This document shows positions 1 through 8,596 of a stretch of 13,399 nucleotides of DNA, piece after piece. The translations under genes were made by a program, and so were the position numbers. Position 1 is the stretch's first letter; every line of letters starts with the position of its first letter. The notes below the pieces were generated by a model that had not been told where the DNA came from, made no database searches, and worked only from the letters and a program-made list of their open reading frames with translations. This stretch comes from Thermocaproicibacter sp002397355. Its GTDB lineage: Bacteria; Bacillota; Clostridia; Oscillospirales; Acutalibacteraceae. The stretch spans positions 1 through 13,399 of the forward strand of contig DAISNS010000055.1 in the NCBI GenBank assembly GCA_036830905.1. Direction: 5' to 3'.

Positions 1-53
1 CTATGACCCCCTGCTTGTAAGGCAGGTGCTCTAACCAGCTGAGCTATGCTCCC
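1..53 (-). tRNA. tRNA-Val (anticodon TAC), 3' part cut by the window edge
   Basis: Read on the minus strand from 53, the sequence gives a 5' acceptor arm GGGAGCA, then TA, a D arm (GCTC...GAGC) and an anticodon stem CCTGC/GCAGG around the loop CTTACAA. This puts anticodon TAC at 17-19, which reads the valine codon GTA. The variable loop and the start of the T stem are visible. The T loop, 3' acceptor strand and any encoded CCA lie outside the window. Its promoter is at 92-120. Confidence 0.95.
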
Positions 54-91
54 GTCTACGAACTCATAAGTCCGCATCAGCGACGCTTTTA

Positions 92-120
92 ATGATACTA
101 TATCCCGCACCATTTGTCAA
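92..120 (-). promoter_or_regulatory. sigma-A-type promoter for tRNA-Val
   Basis: The minus strand carries a perfect -35 TTGACA (115-120), a 17-nt spacer and a -10 TATCAT (92-97, 5 of 6 consensus). Transcription should start near 85, leaving a leader of about 32 nt before the mature tRNA 5' end at 53. The -35 box lies only 11 nt past the stop codon of the methyltransferase gene. No intrinsic terminator separates them, so read-through from that gene into the tRNA is possible. Confidence 0.8.
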
Positions 121-131
121 CTGTTCCCCGA

Positions 132-887
132 TTATTTTCCGCTACTTTTTCCCGGCCTGCACGCGGCGAAAACGGTCCTCTGGGCCTTGCGGCCCGGTTT
201 TTCAAAGGTCCCGTCGGCCCACACGGCTTTCGTCCGCAGGCCCGCCTGCCGCAGCATGCCGAGCATGGTTTTCACCGGGTAGGCGCGCTCCGTAAAATGC
301 TCGCCGCTCCTGCGGTAAACGGCGCCGCTGCGCGCGAAAAAGTCCAGGCTCACGGCCACGCTGCCGCTTTCCGGGATCAGGCGGTTCTGCCAGACGCAGT
401 AGACGTCGGGCAGATCATAGAGAAAGACGTTGTTCGCAAGAACGATCCGATGCTTATACATTGTATTGGCGTCGAAGAAAAAATATCCGCCCGGATTCAA
501 AAACATCGCCACTCTGCGAAAAGTCTCCCGAAGCTCCGCCTCCGAGAGGTGGTTCACGCTGTCCAGCGTACATACGATCGTATCCGCGCCGCCGTACAGA
601 TCCATCTCCTGCATCTTCTGGCAGACGAAAAAGATGCTCTTTCCCGCTGCCTCGGCCTTACGCCGCGCAACGGCAAGCATTTCCGGCGACGCGTCCAGAC
701 CATAGACGTCGAGCCCGCGTTCCGCGAGCGCGAGGGTCAGGCTCCCGGTGCCGCAGGCGAGGTCGAGCGTGAGGCCCGGCTCGTGGCCCAGGCGCTCCAT
801 CGCCCCGCAGAGATAACCGGCGCGGGCCGCGTAGTCCACGCCGCGCATCAGGCTGTCATAGTACCGGGCGAAAGCCGAATAGCTCAT
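132..887 (-). CDS. class I SAM-dependent methyltransferase (YqeM-like)
   Basis: This is a predicted cytosolic S-adenosylmethionine-dependent methyltransferase of 251 residues; the substrate is unknown. The SAM-binding motif I, LDLACGTG, is at residues 41-48, followed by the acidic ribose-binding motif in VYGLDASPEML (61-71) and a motif IV-like segment around ADTIVCTLD (101-109). The N-terminus (YSAFARYYDSLM) resembles the B. subtilis YqeM group of small-molecule or RNA-modifying methyltransferases, and this is family-level recognition only. The start at 887 is chosen because its ATG overlaps the TGA of the upstream regulator gene (ATGA). Longer in-frame extensions run through that gene and are spurious. 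The pair is probably co-transcribed and translationally coupled. The protein ends just upstream of the tRNA-Val promoter, with no terminator visible. Confidence 0.88.
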   Translation of the reverse strand: MSYSAFARYYDSLMRGVDYAARAGYLCGAMERLGHEPGLTLDLACGTGSLTLALAERGLDVYGLDASPEMLAVARRKAEAAGKSIFFVCQKMQEMDLYGGADTIVCTLDSVNHLSEAELRETFRRVAMFLNPGGYFFFDANTMYKHRIVLANNVFLYDLPDVYCVWQNRLIPESGSVAVSLDFFARSGAVYRRSGEHFTERAYPVKTMLGMLRQAGLRTKAVWADGTFEKPGRKAQRTVFAACRPGKSSGK

Positions 888-1186
888 TTCGCCTTTTTGC
901 CTTCGTCCAGCCGCTTGAAAGCCAGCTCGTAGCCGTCGCAGCCGTAGTGCAGCGAACGGTTTACCCGGCTGATGGTGGCCGTGGAAGCCCCCGTTTCGGA
1001 GACGATGTCGCTGTAGACCTTCTTTGTGCTGAGCATGTGGGCGACGAGCAGCCGCTGCGACATCGCCTTGATCTCCGGCACCGTGCAGAGATCCTCGAAA
1101 AAGGCGTAGCAATCCTCGCGGCTTTTTAAAGTCAGGACGCAGTCGAACAGGAAATCCACGCTTGGATCCTTAATCTTCGAATTCAT
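884..1186 (-). CDS. yerC: TrpR-like transcriptional regulator, YerC/YecD family
   Basis: This 100-residue protein belongs to the TrpR-related YerC/YecD family found across Firmicutes. An all-helical N-terminal half (residues 5-55) leads into a helix-turn-helix around residues 58-80, where VYSDIVSETGASTATISRVNRSL has the right spacing and the conserved T-A-T-I-S-R-V recognition helix. Unlike true TrpR, members are not established as tryptophan repressors, and the ligand and targets here are unknown. The start at 1186 has an AGGGGGAG ribosome-binding site about 10 nt upstream and gives the family's usual length. A longer reading to 1336 would run across the promoter and is rejected. The gene begins a two-gene unit with the methyltransferase, so it may regulate that unit or itself. 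Confidence 0.9.
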   Translation of the reverse strand: MNSKIKDPSVDFLFDCVLTLKSREDCYAFFEDLCTVPEIKAMSQRLLVAHMLSTKKVYSDIVSETGASTATISRVNRSLHYGCDGYELAFKRLDEGKKAK

Positions 1187-1217
1187 TTCAGGCACTCTCC
1201 CCCTTCTACAGTGTAAC

Positions 1218-1246
1218 ATTGTATCATGAAAAAGCGGAAAAGTAAA
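1218..1246 (-). promoter_or_regulatory. promoter of yerC-methyltransferase unit
   Basis: On the minus strand there is a -35 TTTACT (1241-1246, 4 of 6), a 17-nt spacer and an extended -10, TGATACAAT (hexamer TACAAT at 1218-1223). The predicted start near 1211 leaves a leader of about 25 nt containing the ribosome-binding site. The promoter lies just downstream of the engB terminator, so yerC is a separate transcription unit. Confidence 0.72.
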
Positions 1247-1304
1247 GGCGGGCCGTCCGCTGTCAAACGGACAAAACACCTGGGCCCTCGATCCCGGCGC
1301 GGGC

Positions 1305-1329
1305 AAAAAAACGCCGCTGAGGCGGCGTT
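1305..1329 (-). terminator. intrinsic terminator of the tig-clpP-clpX-lon-engB operon
   Basis: A perfect 8-bp GC-rich stem (1310-1317 with 1322-1329, AACGCCGC/GCGGCGTT) has a 4-nt loop and is followed on the minus strand by a run of T residues (complement of the A tract 1305-1311). It begins 9 nt after the engB stop codon. Confidence 0.93.
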
Positions 1330-1338
1330 CCCGCACGG

Positions 1339-1914
1339 TCAGCGGCAGGCGGAGAGGATGATGCTGCGAAGCCGTTCCACGCCTTCGCCGGTCATGGCGG
1401 AAAACGGCAGATACTCGGCGCCCCGCGCGCGGCAGAGCCCCGCAAAGCGCGCGTCCTGCTCCGCGCGGGCGGAGACGTTCAGCTTATCGCATTTGGACGC
1501 CGCCACCACGAACGGCAGGCCTTTCTCCTGCAAAAAATCGAGCATGTCCATGTCGTCCGCCAGGGGGCGGCGCATATCGACGATCTGCACGACGAGGCGG
1601 ATCCTGCGCCCCTGTCTGAAATAGCCTTCCACCAGCTCCGCCCAGCGCTCCTTCTCGGCCCTGGACACTTTCGCGTAGCCGTAGCCGGGCAGGTCCGCAA
1701 AACGGCAGAAGCCGAGACGGTAAAAATTGACCGTGGCCGTCTTGCCCGGCGTCGAGCTCGTGCGCGCGAGCGCCTTGCGGTTTACCAGACGGTTGATCAT
1801 CGAAGATTTCCCAACATTCGACCTGCCGGAGAAAACGACCTCCGGAAGATCGGAGAACGGCAGGCCGGCGGAAGTGCCTACCGCAAACTCAAAGCGCGCG
1901 TTTTGAAAATCCAT
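1339..1914 (-). CDS. engB: ribosome-biogenesis GTPase EngB/YsxC (YihA)
   Basis: EngB is a small GTPase of the TrmE-Era-EngA-EngB-Septin class that takes part in late assembly of the 50S ribosomal subunit in the cytosol. The 191-residue product has every G motif: G1 GRSNVGKS (30-37), the switch I region TPGKTATVNF (55-64), G3 DLPGYGYAKV (74-83), G4 SKCDK (140-144) and G5 FSAMTGEG (171-178). G4 has Ser where the family usually has Thr, a conservative change. Length matches the family (about 190-200). The ATG at 1914 is preceded by a GGGGGAG ribosome-binding site that fills most of the 12-nt gap after lon, so the two genes are co-transcribed. Location directly downstream of lon is the usual arrangement in Firmicutes. 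The strong terminator at 1305-1329 ends the operon here. Confidence 0.96.
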   Translation of the reverse strand: MDFQNARFEFAVGTSAGLPFSDLPEVVFSGRSNVGKSSMINRLVNRKALARTSSTPGKTATVNFYRLGFCRFADLPGYGYAKVSRAEKERWAELVEGYFRQGRRIRLVVQIVDMRRPLADDMDMLDFLQEKGLPFVVAASKCDKLNVSARAEQDARFAGLCRARGAEYLPFSAMTGEGVERLRSIILSACR

Positions 1915-1926
1915 TCGCTCCCCCCG

Positions 1927-4398
1927 TCACTGCGGTATGGCCGGTGCGGTGTCCGACGGCTTGCAGCCCGGCGACGGCACGGTCCCCCCGGGAAGCGGCG
2001 GTTTCTGCTGCAGACGCTCTTCCCTGCGCCCCGGAATCGGTTTGCGCGGGGCGGGGACCTGCGTCAGGGCGAGCCTCAAAACCTGCTCGATCTTTTCCAC
2101 CGGCTCAAAATGGACGTTCTTCTTCACGGCGGAATCGATCTCGGCGAGATCCGGCTCATTGTCCGCCGGGATGATCACTGTCTTAATGCCGTTGCGGTAA
2201 GCGGCCATAGTCTTTTCTTTCAGCCCGCCGATCGGCAGGACGCGCCCGAGCAGGGTGATCTCGCCCGTCATGGCCACATCGTGCCGCACGGGGATTCTGG
2301 TCAGCGCCGAGGTGATCGCCGTGGCCATCGCCGTGCCGGCCGACGGGCCGTCTTTCGGCACGGCGCCTTCCGGCGCGTGGATATGGATGTCGTATTTGGC
2401 GTAAAAATCGCGGTTGATGCCGAGCTCGTCGGCGCGTGTGCGGATGCACGAAATCGCCGTGCGGGCCGACTCCTTCATCACGTCGCCGAGCGAGCCGGTC
2501 AGCTCCAGCTTTCCGGTCCCCTCCATCAGGGCCACCTCGATCGGCAGCAGGACACCGCCGACACTCGTCCAGGCGAGGCCGTTCACAAGGCCGACGGTAT
2601 CCGTCTTGTTGAGGTTCTCGTCCCTGAATTTCTCGGGGCCGAGCAGTTCCCTCAGCTTTTTTGTCGTTACGGAGACCTTTGCGCCTTTGTCTTCCACAAA
2701 GGTGCGGGCGCACTTACGGCAGACGGAAGCGATCTCCCGCTCAAGCTGGCGAACGCCCGCCTCGCGCGTGTAGCCGTCGATCAGCCTGTGCACGGCGGCA
2801 GGGGTGAAACGCAGCTTTTTCGGGTCCATGCCGTTCTTTTTCAGCTGTTTCGGGATCAGGTGTTCCATGGCGATGTGGTATTTCTCTTCATGCGTGTAGC
2901 TGCCGAGCGTGATGACGTCCATGCGGTCATAGAGCGGTTCCGGAATCGCGCCGGCGTCGTTCGCCGTCGTCAGGAACAGGACGTTGCTCAGGTCGAACGG
3001 CATGTCGATATAGTGGTCGTAAAACGCGTTGTTCTGGTCGGGGTCCAGCACCTCCAGCAGCGCCGCGGAGGGGTCCCCGCGGAAGTCGTTGCCCAGCTTG
3101 TCGATCTCGTCGAGCAGGATCAGGGGATTGTTCGTGCCGGCCTGTCTCAGCGCGTTCACGATGCGCCCCGGCATGGAGCCGATATAGGTGCGGCGGTGCC
3201 CGACGATGTCGGATTCGTCCCGCACGCCGCCGAGCGAAACACGGACGTACTTGCGCCCGAGCGCCTCCGCGACGGAGTGCGCGATGGACGTCTTGCCGAC
3301 TCCCGGAGGCCCGACCAGGCAGATGATCTGGCCGCGCACGTCCGGCGAGAGCTTCCGCACGGCGAGGATTTCAAGGATGCGCTCCTTGACCTTCTGCAGG
3401 CCGTAGTGGTCGCGGTCAAGGATCCTTTTCGCCTTTTTCAGGTCGATGCTGTCATGCGACGACTTGTTCCACGGCAGCTCCAGGCACGTTTCGACATAGC
3501 TCTCGATGACGCTGCCCTCGTGCGAGCCCTCCGGCATCCGCGCGAGGCGGTCGCATTCCTTAATGAGCTTGTCGTGCTGGAGCTTGGGCAGCTTCGCCTT
3601 TTCCACCCGATCGCGCAGCTCGTCGGCCTCGCGGTGCGGGTCGTCGCCCTCTCCCAGCTCCTCGGAAATCGCCCGCATCTGCTCGCGCAGGAAATATTCC
3701 TTCTGGTTTTCGTCGATCTGATTTTTCGCCTTTTCGCTGATCTGCTCCTCAATCGTGAGGATCTGAATTTCTTTCTTCAGGATCTCCGTAAGCTTTTCCA
3801 GACGGCGCACCGGGTGAAGCTCTTCCAGGATCCCCTGCTTTTCGCCGAAATCGAACATGATGTTGGCGGCGAGATAATCCGCCAGGCGGCCGCAGTCCTT
3901 CTGCTGCACGACGCCGATGACGATATCCGGAGGAATGCGCGAGTATTTCTGAAGGAACTGCTCAAAAAGGCTCTGCGCATAGCGCACCAGCGCCTCCGTG
4001 CGGCGCGTCGTCCGGTAGGGCAGCGTGTCCAGCCGCCTGAGGCTCGCCACAAAACACGGATCGGAGCTCGAGTAGGTCACCGCCTCCGCGCGGTAAAGGC
4101 CCTCCGCAAAAAGGCGGATCCCCTCGTCGGAGCGGCGGATAATCTGCTTGATTTTCGCCGCGACGCCGACGCGGAAAAGCCCGTCGGCGGAAGGATTGCT
4201 GTCCGCAAGGTTCTTCTGCGCCACAAGAAAGACCATCTGGTCTGAATTCATCGACCGGTTCAGCGCCTCGATGGATTTTTTCCGTCCGACGTCGAACTGG
4301 AGCAGCATGCCGGGGAAGATTACGAGGCCGCGCAACGCGAGCACGGGCATGGTGATCATGTCCTGGGCCTGCTGTAAGATTTCTGTTTTATTGCTCAT
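1927..4398 (-). CDS. lon: ATP-dependent protease Lon (LonA type)
   Basis: Lon degrades misfolded and short-lived regulatory proteins in the cytosol as a homohexamer. The 823-residue chain shows the N-terminal substrate-recognition domain (about 15-205), a helical linker, and an AAA+ module with Walker A GPPGVGKT (363-370), Walker B ILLDEID (427-433) and sensor-1 TTAND (477-481). The C-terminal protease domain has the catalytic Ser-Lys dyad at S686 (in KDGPSAG) and K729 (in GGLKEK). All catalytic residues are intact. The start at 4398 has an AAGGAGC ribosome-binding site (4404-4410). The protein is longer than B. subtilis LonA (about 774) mainly because of a Pro/Arg-rich, probably disordered tail of about 43 residues after residue 780. 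A hairpin with a T run lies just before the ribosome-binding site. No CtsR or CIRCE operator is visible. Confidence 0.97.
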   Translation of the reverse strand: MSNKTEILQQAQDMITMPVLALRGLVIFPGMLLQFDVGRKKSIEALNRSMNSDQMVFLVAQKNLADSNPSADGLFRVGVAAKIKQIIRRSDEGIRLFAEGLYRAEAVTYSSSDPCFVASLRRLDTLPYRTTRRTEALVRYAQSLFEQFLQKYSRIPPDIVIGVVQQKDCGRLADYLAANIMFDFGEKQGILEELHPVRRLEKLTEILKKEIQILTIEEQISEKAKNQIDENQKEYFLREQMRAISEELGEGDDPHREADELRDRVEKAKLPKLQHDKLIKECDRLARMPEGSHEGSVIESYVETCLELPWNKSSHDSIDLKKAKRILDRDHYGLQKVKERILEILAVRKLSPDVRGQIICLVGPPGVGKTSIAHSVAEALGRKYVRVSLGGVRDESDIVGHRRTYIGSMPGRIVNALRQAGTNNPLILLDEIDKLGNDFRGDPSAALLEVLDPDQNNAFYDHYIDMPFDLSNVLFLTTANDAGAIPEPLYDRMDVITLGSYTHEEKYHIAMEHLIPKQLKKNGMDPKKLRFTPAAVHRLIDGYTREAGVRQLEREIASVCRKCARTFVEDKGAKVSVTTKKLRELLGPEKFRDENLNKTDTVGLVNGLAWTSVGGVLLPIEVALMEGTGKLELTGSLGDVMKESARTAISCIRTRADELGINRDFYAKYDIHIHAPEGAVPKDGPSAGTAMATAITSALTRIPVRHDVAMTGEITLLGRVLPIGGLKEKTMAAYRNGIKTVIIPADNEPDLAEIDSAVKKNVHFEPVEKIEQVLRLALTQVPAPRKPIPGRREERLQQKPPLPGGTVPSPGCKPSDTAPAIPQ

Positions 4399-4411
4399 AA
4401 ATCGCTCCTTG

Positions 4412-4461
4412 AAAAAAAGGCTGCTGCAGGGCGGTGATGTTCATTCGCCACGCTGCAACAG
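4412..4461 (-). terminator. intrinsic-terminator-like hairpin between clpX and lon (possible attenuator)
   Basis: On the minus strand CTGTTGCAG (4453-4461) pairs with CTGCAGCAG (4421-4429) as 9 bp with one U-G wobble. A 3-nt bulge (4450-4452) and an inner GGCG/CGCC stem (4446-4449 with 4430-4433) close a 12-nt loop. After two C residues comes a run of seven T (4412-4418), and the lon ribosome-binding site begins almost at once. The shape is that of a rho-independent terminator after clpX. Because no convincing promoter lies between it and lon, lon expression probably depends on partial read-through or on a promoter inside clpX. Confidence 0.68.
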
Positions 4462-4478
4462 TCCCCCGCCTGCCTTCG

Positions 4479-5798
<1,320 letters not shown>

Positions 5799-5813
5799 TC
5801 ATATCACCTTATC

Positions 5814-6401
5814 TTACCGGCCGGAAATCACCTTGTCGATGAGACCGTATTTTACGGCCTCCTCCGGCGTCATGAAATTGTCGCGGTCCGTGTCGCGCTC
5901 GATCACTTCCAGCGGCTGGCCGGTATTTTCCGCCAGAAGCTGGTTCAGCAGCTTCTTCTTGTTGGAAAGGTAGTTCGCGTGGATCATGATGTCGGAAACC
6001 TGGGATTGCGGCACGCCGCCGCTGGGCTGATGGATCAGAATATCCGTGTGCGGCAGCGCATAGCGCTTCCCTTTCGTCCCGGCCGCCAGCAGGAACGCGC
6101 CCATGCTGGCCGCCAAGCCCAGGCATATGGTGGAGACGTCGCATTTAATATACTTCATGGTGTCGTAAATTGCAATGCCCGCCGTGACCGACCCGCCGGG
6201 GCTGTTGATATATAGGCTGACGTCCTTCGCCGGGTCCTGGCCCTCCAGATACAGGAGCTGGGCCACGACGAGGCTGGCCGTGGTATCGTTCACCTCGTCG
6301 TTCAGCATGACGATGCGGTCGTTCAAAAGCCTTGAAAAAATGTCGTACGAGCGCTCCCCGCGGTTCGTCTGCTCGATCACATAAGGCACAAGACTGCTCA
6401 T
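5814..6401 (-). CDS. clpP: ClpP, proteolytic subunit of the Clp protease
   Basis: ClpP is the cytosolic tetradecameric serine peptidase that works with ClpX. The 195-residue protein has the catalytic triad S99 (in GLAASMGAF), H124 (in LIHQPSGG) and D174 (in ERDTDRDNF). The N-terminus (LVPYVIEQTNRGERSYDIFSRLL) is canonical, with almost no propeptide. In the handle region the usual GGxQGQAxD reads GGVPQSQVSD and is one residue longer than the E. coli and B. subtilis sequences I recall. The protein also has the common Firmicutes ending DKVISGR. The ATG at 6401 has a perfect AGGAGGT ribosome-binding site (6412-6418). The gene sits 59 nt after tig and 15 nt before clpX in one operon. I see no CtsR heptad repeats upstream. 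Confidence 0.97.
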   Translation of the reverse strand: MSSLVPYVIEQTNRGERSYDIFSRLLNDRIVMLNDEVNDTTASLVVAQLLYLEGQDPAKDVSLYINSPGGSVTAGIAIYDTMKYIKCDVSTICLGLAASMGAFLLAAGTKGKRYALPHTDILIHQPSGGVPQSQVSDIMIHANYLSNKKKLLNQLLAENTGQPLEVIERDTDRDNFMTPEEAVKYGLIDKVISGR

Positions 6402-6460
6402 TGTATGCAGGACCTCCTAATCGATATGCCAAAGAAAATCATTGACAAAGCCGGGGCGGA

Positions 6461-7801
6461 TTATTCCGCTTTTCCGGCGTCTTTTTTCTCCGGCTCCATT
6501 TCGGTCTTCGGCGGCTCGCCCTCGGCGACGACGGCTTTCTCCTTCACGAGATTGAAAGCTTTCTCCACGGCGAGGTCTTTCGCCACATTTTCCTTTGGAA
6601 TCAGTTTTTTCACTTTTTCAAGATCCGTTTTATAGCTGTCGGCAATCTTCTGATACTCTTTGTCGATCTCCTCGTCGCCGGGCTGAATCTGCTCGAGCGA
6701 AGCGATCTTCTCCAGGGCGAGGCGCAGCTTTACCTGGCGCTCGGCCTGCGGGCGGAACTGGCCGCGCACGGCGTCCCGGTCGAGCCCGGTGTACTTCATA
6801 TACGTCTCCAGATTCATGCCCTGGCTCTGAAGGCGGTAGCCGAAGTCGCGCAGGTCGTCGTCGATGCGGTTCTCGAACATGGCCTGGGGGACGTCGGCCT
6901 TGACGGCCGCCACCAGCTTGTCGATCAGCTGGTTCTCCACGGCGTCGTTCGCGGCCTCCTCGCGCGCGTCGGCGATCTTCTTGCGGATGTCCGCCTTATA
7001 TTCGTCCAGCGTGTTGAATTCGCTCACGTCCTTGACGAAATCGTCATCGACGGCCGGAAGCTCCTTTTTCTTGATCTCGTGCAGCTTGACCTGGAAAACG
7101 GCGTCCTTGCCGGCCAGGTCCTTGGCCCCGTAATCGTCAGGGAACTTTACATTCACCTCAAACTCGTCGCCGGACTTGCGGCCGGCCACCTGATCCTCAA
7201 AGCCCGGGATGAACTGCCCCGCGCCGAGGGTGAGGTCGTAGTTGTCCGCCTTGCCGCCGGCGAACCGCTTGCCGTCCACGGAACCGTCGAAATCAATCAC
7301 GGCGATGTCGCCCTTCTGGGCCTCGCGGTCTTCCACGGTCACCATGCGGGAATTGCGGTCGCGGACGCGGTCAATTTCCTCGTCGACGTCCTTGTCGGTG
7401 ACCTCCACGGGCTTTTTCCACGCGGTGAGGCCCTTGTAGCCCTCGATGGAAACCTCCGGCTTCGTGGTCACGGTCGCCTTGAAGTCGAGGCCGTCCTTGC
7501 CGGCGGAGACGAGTTCAAAGTCCACTTTGTCCTCCACCGTTTCCAGCTTTGCTTCCTTCACGGCGTCCGCCATCGCCTTCGGGTACACGGCGTTGACGGC
7601 ATCCTCGTAAAAAATGTTCTCGCCGTAATATTTTTCCACGAATTTCCGGGGGGCCTTGCCTCTGCGGAACCCGGGGATCACGATTTTCTTGTTTTGGCGG
7701 CGGTAAGCCTGCTCCACGGCATTTTCAAAAGTGGCAGCGTCAACCGAAACTTCAAGCTGATAACGGTTTTTCTCTACCTGGCTGGACGATTTCAGACTCA
7801 T
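6461..7801 (-). CDS. tig: trigger factor (ribosome-bound chaperone and prolyl isomerase)
   Basis: Trigger factor binds ribosomal protein L23 at the exit tunnel and shields nascent chains. The 446-residue product has an N-terminal ribosome-binding domain with the signature GFRRGKAP (44-51), an FKBP-type PPIase domain (about 163-245, with the IPGFED segment at 198-203), and a helical SurA-like substrate-binding C-terminal domain. It ends in a charged tail rich in Glu and Lys. Length is slightly above E. coli (432). The ATG at 7801 has an AGGAGGA ribosome-binding site (7811-7817) at 9 nt. The longer in-frame reading upstream is a shadow of the phosphoesterase gene. A strong promoter at 7847-7875 makes tig the first gene of the tig-clpP-clpX-lon-engB operon. 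Confidence 0.97.
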   Translation of the reverse strand: MSLKSSSQVEKNRYQLEVSVDAATFENAVEQAYRRQNKKIVIPGFRRGKAPRKFVEKYYGENIFYEDAVNAVYPKAMADAVKEAKLETVEDKVDFELVSAGKDGLDFKATVTTKPEVSIEGYKGLTAWKKPVEVTDKDVDEEIDRVRDRNSRMVTVEDREAQKGDIAVIDFDGSVDGKRFAGGKADNYDLTLGAGQFIPGFEDQVAGRKSGDEFEVNVKFPDDYGAKDLAGKDAVFQVKLHEIKKKELPAVDDDFVKDVSEFNTLDEYKADIRKKIADAREEAANDAVENQLIDKLVAAVKADVPQAMFENRIDDDLRDFGYRLQSQGMNLETYMKYTGLDRDAVRGQFRPQAERQVKLRLALEKIASLEQIQPGDEEIDKEYQKIADSYKTDLEKVKKLIPKENVAKDLAVEKAFNLVKEKAVVAEGEPPKTEMEPEKKDAGKAE

Positions 7802-7846
7802 AACAATATTTCCTCCTGCAATTTTCCATTCACGGGTAACGGGCCA

Positions 7847-7875
7847 ATTATACCACACGGCGAAAAAAGTTTCCA
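7847..7875 (-). promoter_or_regulatory. promoter of the tig-clp-lon-engB operon
   Basis: The minus strand has a perfect -10 TATAAT (7847-7852), a 17-nt spacer and a -35 TGGAAA (7870-7875, 4 of 6). The predicted start near 7840 gives a leader of about 39 nt ending in the tig ribosome-binding site. A/T-rich sequence continues upstream to the phosphoesterase stop at 7903. I see no CIRCE inverted repeat or CtsR operator overlapping it. Confidence 0.8.
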
Positions 7876-7902
7876 CAGATTGACGAAATGTTTTTATTTT
7901 GT

Positions 7903-8592
7903 TCATCGAACCAGAAGCGGCCGGAAACCGAGGTAATCGCTGGAGATCAGGTGCATTTTCACGCCGCGGTACTCCCCCGTGGGCGATCGGCGCGCGGCGG
8001 CGCTGCCGTGAATATGGCCGTAGTAGCAGTCCGAGATGCGCCTTTCGACAAGAACGTCCATGATCTCCGCGCACTCCATGCCGTCGTACACGGGCGGATA
8101 GTGCAAAAACACGACGGGCTTCCCGCCGAGCTCCCCGGCGGCGTCCAGCGAAGCGTTCAGCCTGCCGACTTCCCGCGCCACGATCTTGCGGTCCTCGGCG
8201 CTTTCGGCGTCGTAAAGCCAGCCGCGCGTGCCGCAGACCGTCAATCCGCCCACATTGCAGGCGCTGTTGTGGATGATCCCGACGGTCGTAATGGAATTCC
8301 CCTCGAAGAATTCCTCGATCTTCTTTCTTGTGGACCACCAGTAGTCGTGGTTTCCCTTTAGGATCAGCTTGCGGCCGGGCAGCGCGTCGAGGAAGCGGAA
8401 ATCCGCGGCGGCCTCCTCCAGCTTCATCGCCCAGGAGATGTCCCCCGCCACGACGACCGTGTCCCGTTCCCCGACGGCGGCCCTCCAGTTCTTCTCCAGG
8501 CGCGGCACATAGTCCTTCCACCCCTCGAACACATCCATCGGCTTATTCGAATTGAGCGAAAGGTGAAGATCCGCGATAGCGAAAAGCGACAT
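7903..8592 (-). CDS. calcineurin-like metallophosphoesterase
   Basis: This is a predicted cytosolic binuclear-metal phosphoesterase of 229 residues with unknown substrate. All metal-binding motifs of the superfamily are present in order: D-x-H at D8/H10, GD at 50-51 (AGDISW), GNHD at 80-83, H164 in FLHYPP and GHIHG at 192-196. There is no signal peptide or membrane segment. The ATG at 8592 follows the thrC stop by 4 nt, with a GAAGGAA ribosome-binding site inside the end of thrC. The in-frame ATG at 8643 would place 17 atypical residues before the first metal motif and is rejected. It is probably the last gene of the thrC unit, since the tig promoter lies just downstream. A role tied to threonine synthesis or protein quality control cannot be claimed. 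Confidence 0.9.
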   Translation of the reverse strand: MSLFAIADLHLSLNSNKPMDVFEGWKDYVPRLEKNWRAAVGERDTVVVAGDISWAMKLEEAAADFRFLDALPGRKLILKGNHDYWWSTRKKIEEFFEGNSITTVGIIHNSACNVGGLTVCGTRGWLYDAESAEDRKIVAREVGRLNASLDAAGELGGKPVVFLHYPPVYDGMECAEIMDVLVERRISDCYYGHIHGSAAARRSPTGEYRGVKMHLISSDYLGFRPLLVR

Positions 8593-8596
8593 GGCC

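Noticed and set aside
1903..4245. Very long plus-strand open frame (780 codons) opposite lon, and similar ones opposite clpX and thrC
   Set aside because: Antisense shadows of GC-rich coding sequence. They have no ribosome-binding site or recognisable domains, and the composition is rich in Arg, Ala and His.
6402..6460. Possible clpP promoter (minus-strand TTGTCA followed by TATCGA at 16 nt)
   Set aside because: The -10 candidate matches only 3 of 6 and the gap fits an intra-operon spacer. Not enough to call a promoter.
7900..7911. GTTC-ATC-GAAC inverted repeat at the end of the phosphoesterase gene, considered as a LexA box
   Set aside because: Half-site order and spacing do not match the Firmicutes LexA operator (GAAC-N4-GTTC), and it overlaps a stop codon rather than a promoter.
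7802..8521. In-frame upstream extension of trigger factor to 686 residues
   Set aside because: The extension is an off-frame reading of the phosphoesterase gene and crosses the tig promoter. The ATG at 7801 has a near-perfect ribosome-binding site.
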